From contig NZ_JAUSYQ010000002.1 of NCBI RefSeq assembly GCF_030816965.1, forward strand, positions 3,629,001 through 3,693,000: DNA of 64,000 bases. The letters run 5' to 3'. Positions 62,936-64,000 of this stretch are shown here, in pieces. Position 1 is the first letter of the stretch, and each line of letters starts with the position of its first letter. The notes under the pieces were generated by a model. The model was not told the origin of the DNA, did not search any database, and saw only the letters and a program-made list of their open reading frames with translations. The position numbers and the translations under genes are program-made. The DNA is from Streptomyces canus (lineage in GTDB: Bacteria; Actinomycetota; Actinomycetes; Streptomycetales; Streptomycetaceae).

Positions 62936-64000
62936 CGGTGTCGTACACGACGGAACTCGTGACCCACGCACGCGCCTTCGCCGAGGTGGCCCCGGACTGG
63001 GAGCGGCTGTACCGGCGGTGCGGCGCGGCGACCCCGTTCCAGAACCACGCCTGGCTGCACTCCTGGTGGCTGTCGTACGGCAGACCCGGCCGGCTGCGGC
63101 TGGTGCTCGTGCGCGAGGGCGGCGAACTCGTGGCCGCCGCGCCGCTGATGCTCCGGCGCGCCCCGGTACCCACGCTCGTACCGCTCGGCGGGCCGATCTC
63201 TGACTACGGGGACGTCCTGATCGACGACGAGCGGGCGGACGGGGCGGCCGCCGTGCTGGCCGAGGCGCTGTCGGACGCCGCCTGCACCGCGCTGATCGAC
63301 TTCCGCGAGGTGCGGCCGGGCGGCGCGGCCGAGCACGTCTACGACCGCTGGAGCGGGCCCCGTCACCGGATGCGGGACTCGCTGTGCCTGGAGCTGCCCG
63401 CCGTGCCCATGGACGGGTTGGTGTCCCGGCTGCCGTCCGGCACGGCCCAGCGGGCCCGCGCCAAGCTGCGCAGGCTGAGGTCGCTCGGCGTGGAGCGGCA
63501 CGTCGTGGCGCCGGAGAGGGTCGACTCGGCGCTTCAGCGGCTGATCGAACTGCACCGGCTTCAGTGGCAGGGCCGGAAGGTGACGTCGGAGCACCTGCAG
63601 GCACGCTTCTGCGAGCACCTGGTGCGGTCCGTGGGACCGATGGTGCGCTCCGGCGACGCCGTGGTCACCGAGTTCCGGCTCGACGGTGACGTGGTGGCCG
63701 TGGACCTCACGCTGCAGTCGCGCCGGCTCACGGGCGGTTACCTGTACGGCGCCCATCCGCGCCTGCGGGAACGCAAGGCCGACGTGGCGGCGATGCTCCT
63801 CGACGCGTGCGCCCAGCACGCGGGCAGCGGCGGGCAGGACACTCTGAGCCTGCTGCGCGGCAACGAGCCCTACAAGCACCACTGGCGCCCCGAACCCGTG
63901 GCCAACCAGCGGCTGCTGCTGGCCCGTCGACGCACCGCTCCGCTGATGTCGGCGGTGGTCGGCCACGTGGCCGCGCGTCGTCGGGGCAAGGAGCTACTGA
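62932..64000 (+). CDS. GNAT/FemAB-like acyltransferase, 3' end outside window
   Basis: 356 codons seen, still open at the edge. WERLYRRCGAATPFQNHAWL and SWWLSYG are typical of the CelD/FemAB-like GNAT group; later SVGPMVRSGDAVVTEFRLDG and YLYGAHPRLRERKADVAAML belong to the second GNAT half, and LRGNEPYKHHWRPEPV is the end motif. Such enzymes sit in exopolysaccharide operons and probably acylate the polymer. GTG at 62932 overlaps the Wzz-like gene. Confidence 0.85.
   Translation, partial: MTVSYTTELVTHARAFAEVAPDWERLYRRCGAATPFQNHAWLHSWWLSYGRPGRLRLVLVREGGELVAAAPLMLRRAPVPTLVPLGGPISDYGDVLIDDERADGAAAVLAEALSDAACTALIDFREVRPGGAAEHVYDRWSGPRHRMRDSLCLELPAVPMDGLVSRLPSGTAQRARAKLRRLRSLGVERHVVAPERVDSALQRLIELHRLQWQGRKVTSEHLQARFCEHLVRSVGPMVRSGDAVVTEFRLDGDVVAVDLTLQSRRLTGGYLYGAHPRLRERKADVAAMLLDACAQHAGSGGQDTLSLLRGNEPYKHHWRPEPVANQRLLLARRRTAPLMSAVVGHVAARRRGKELL

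Overview
The window is very GC-rich, with strong G/C preference at third codon positions, GTG/TTG starts, one rare TTA codon and gene families that point to Streptomyces. From memory, the gene order (malQ, csn chitosan operon, pknG-type kinase operon, ettA, ssbB, dynamin-like pair, melC) matches a conserved core region of S. coelicolor-like chromosomes. I could not check this by search.

Layout. 1-4.1 kb: a partial zinc-ribbon/ECF sigma factor, an EamA exporter divergent from a MarR regulator around a perfect palindrome, a damaged TetR gene, a small membrane protein, and two separate tandem duplications at gene 3' ends. 4-9.1 kb: malQ with a small upstream gene, then a frameshifted PadR gene and an ABC exporter pair. 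9.2-12.1 kb: HNH endonuclease, MscS channel, secreted protein. 12.2-18.9 kb: csnR-csnE-csnF-csnG-csnH-csnK for chitosan-oligosaccharide uptake and breakdown, under a promoter carrying both a DasR-like and a CsnR-like operator; csnH and csnK each have a frame break. 19.7-30.7 kb: a seven-gene signalling operon (four-helix membrane sensor GlnX, solute-binding GlnH, coiled-coil protein with a TTA codon, PknG-like kinase, PP2C phosphatase, von Willebrand A protein, FHA protein). This resembles the mycobacterial GlnX-GlnH-PknG-GarA amino-acid sensing system, enlarged by a phosphatase, a vWA protein and shared zinc ribbons. It is the most interesting system in the window.

30.8-42.3 kb: L-isoaspartate methyltransferase, truncated globin, a giant two-permease ABC system with its ATPase, a conserved hypothetical, a thioesterase and the ribosome-associated ABC-F protein EttA. 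42.3-49.3 kb: a decayed ORF, a serine/glycine-repeat protein next to a sortase-anchored thioester surface protein, ssbB, and a pair of dynamin-like GTPases, the last two probably serving sporulation. 49.6-51.3 kb: tRNA-Arg(TCT), a Phd-type antitoxin with a truncated PIN toxin, a second degenerate copy of the tRNA 3' half, and an IS3 remnant; this is most simply a decayed island. 51.4-54.6 kb: tyrosinase with its cofactor, and a secreted protein. 54.6-64 kb: a tightly overlapping exopolysaccharide operon (two GT4 glycosyltransferases, phosphoglycosyltransferase, O-antigen-ligase-like protein, MurJ-like flippase, deacetylase, Wzz-like protein, GNAT/FemAB-like protein) that runs off the right edge.

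Six otherwise intact-looking genes (tetR, padR, csnH, csnK, glnX, the PIN toxin) carry small frame disruptions. Whether these are real mutations or assembly errors cannot be decided from the sequence alone.
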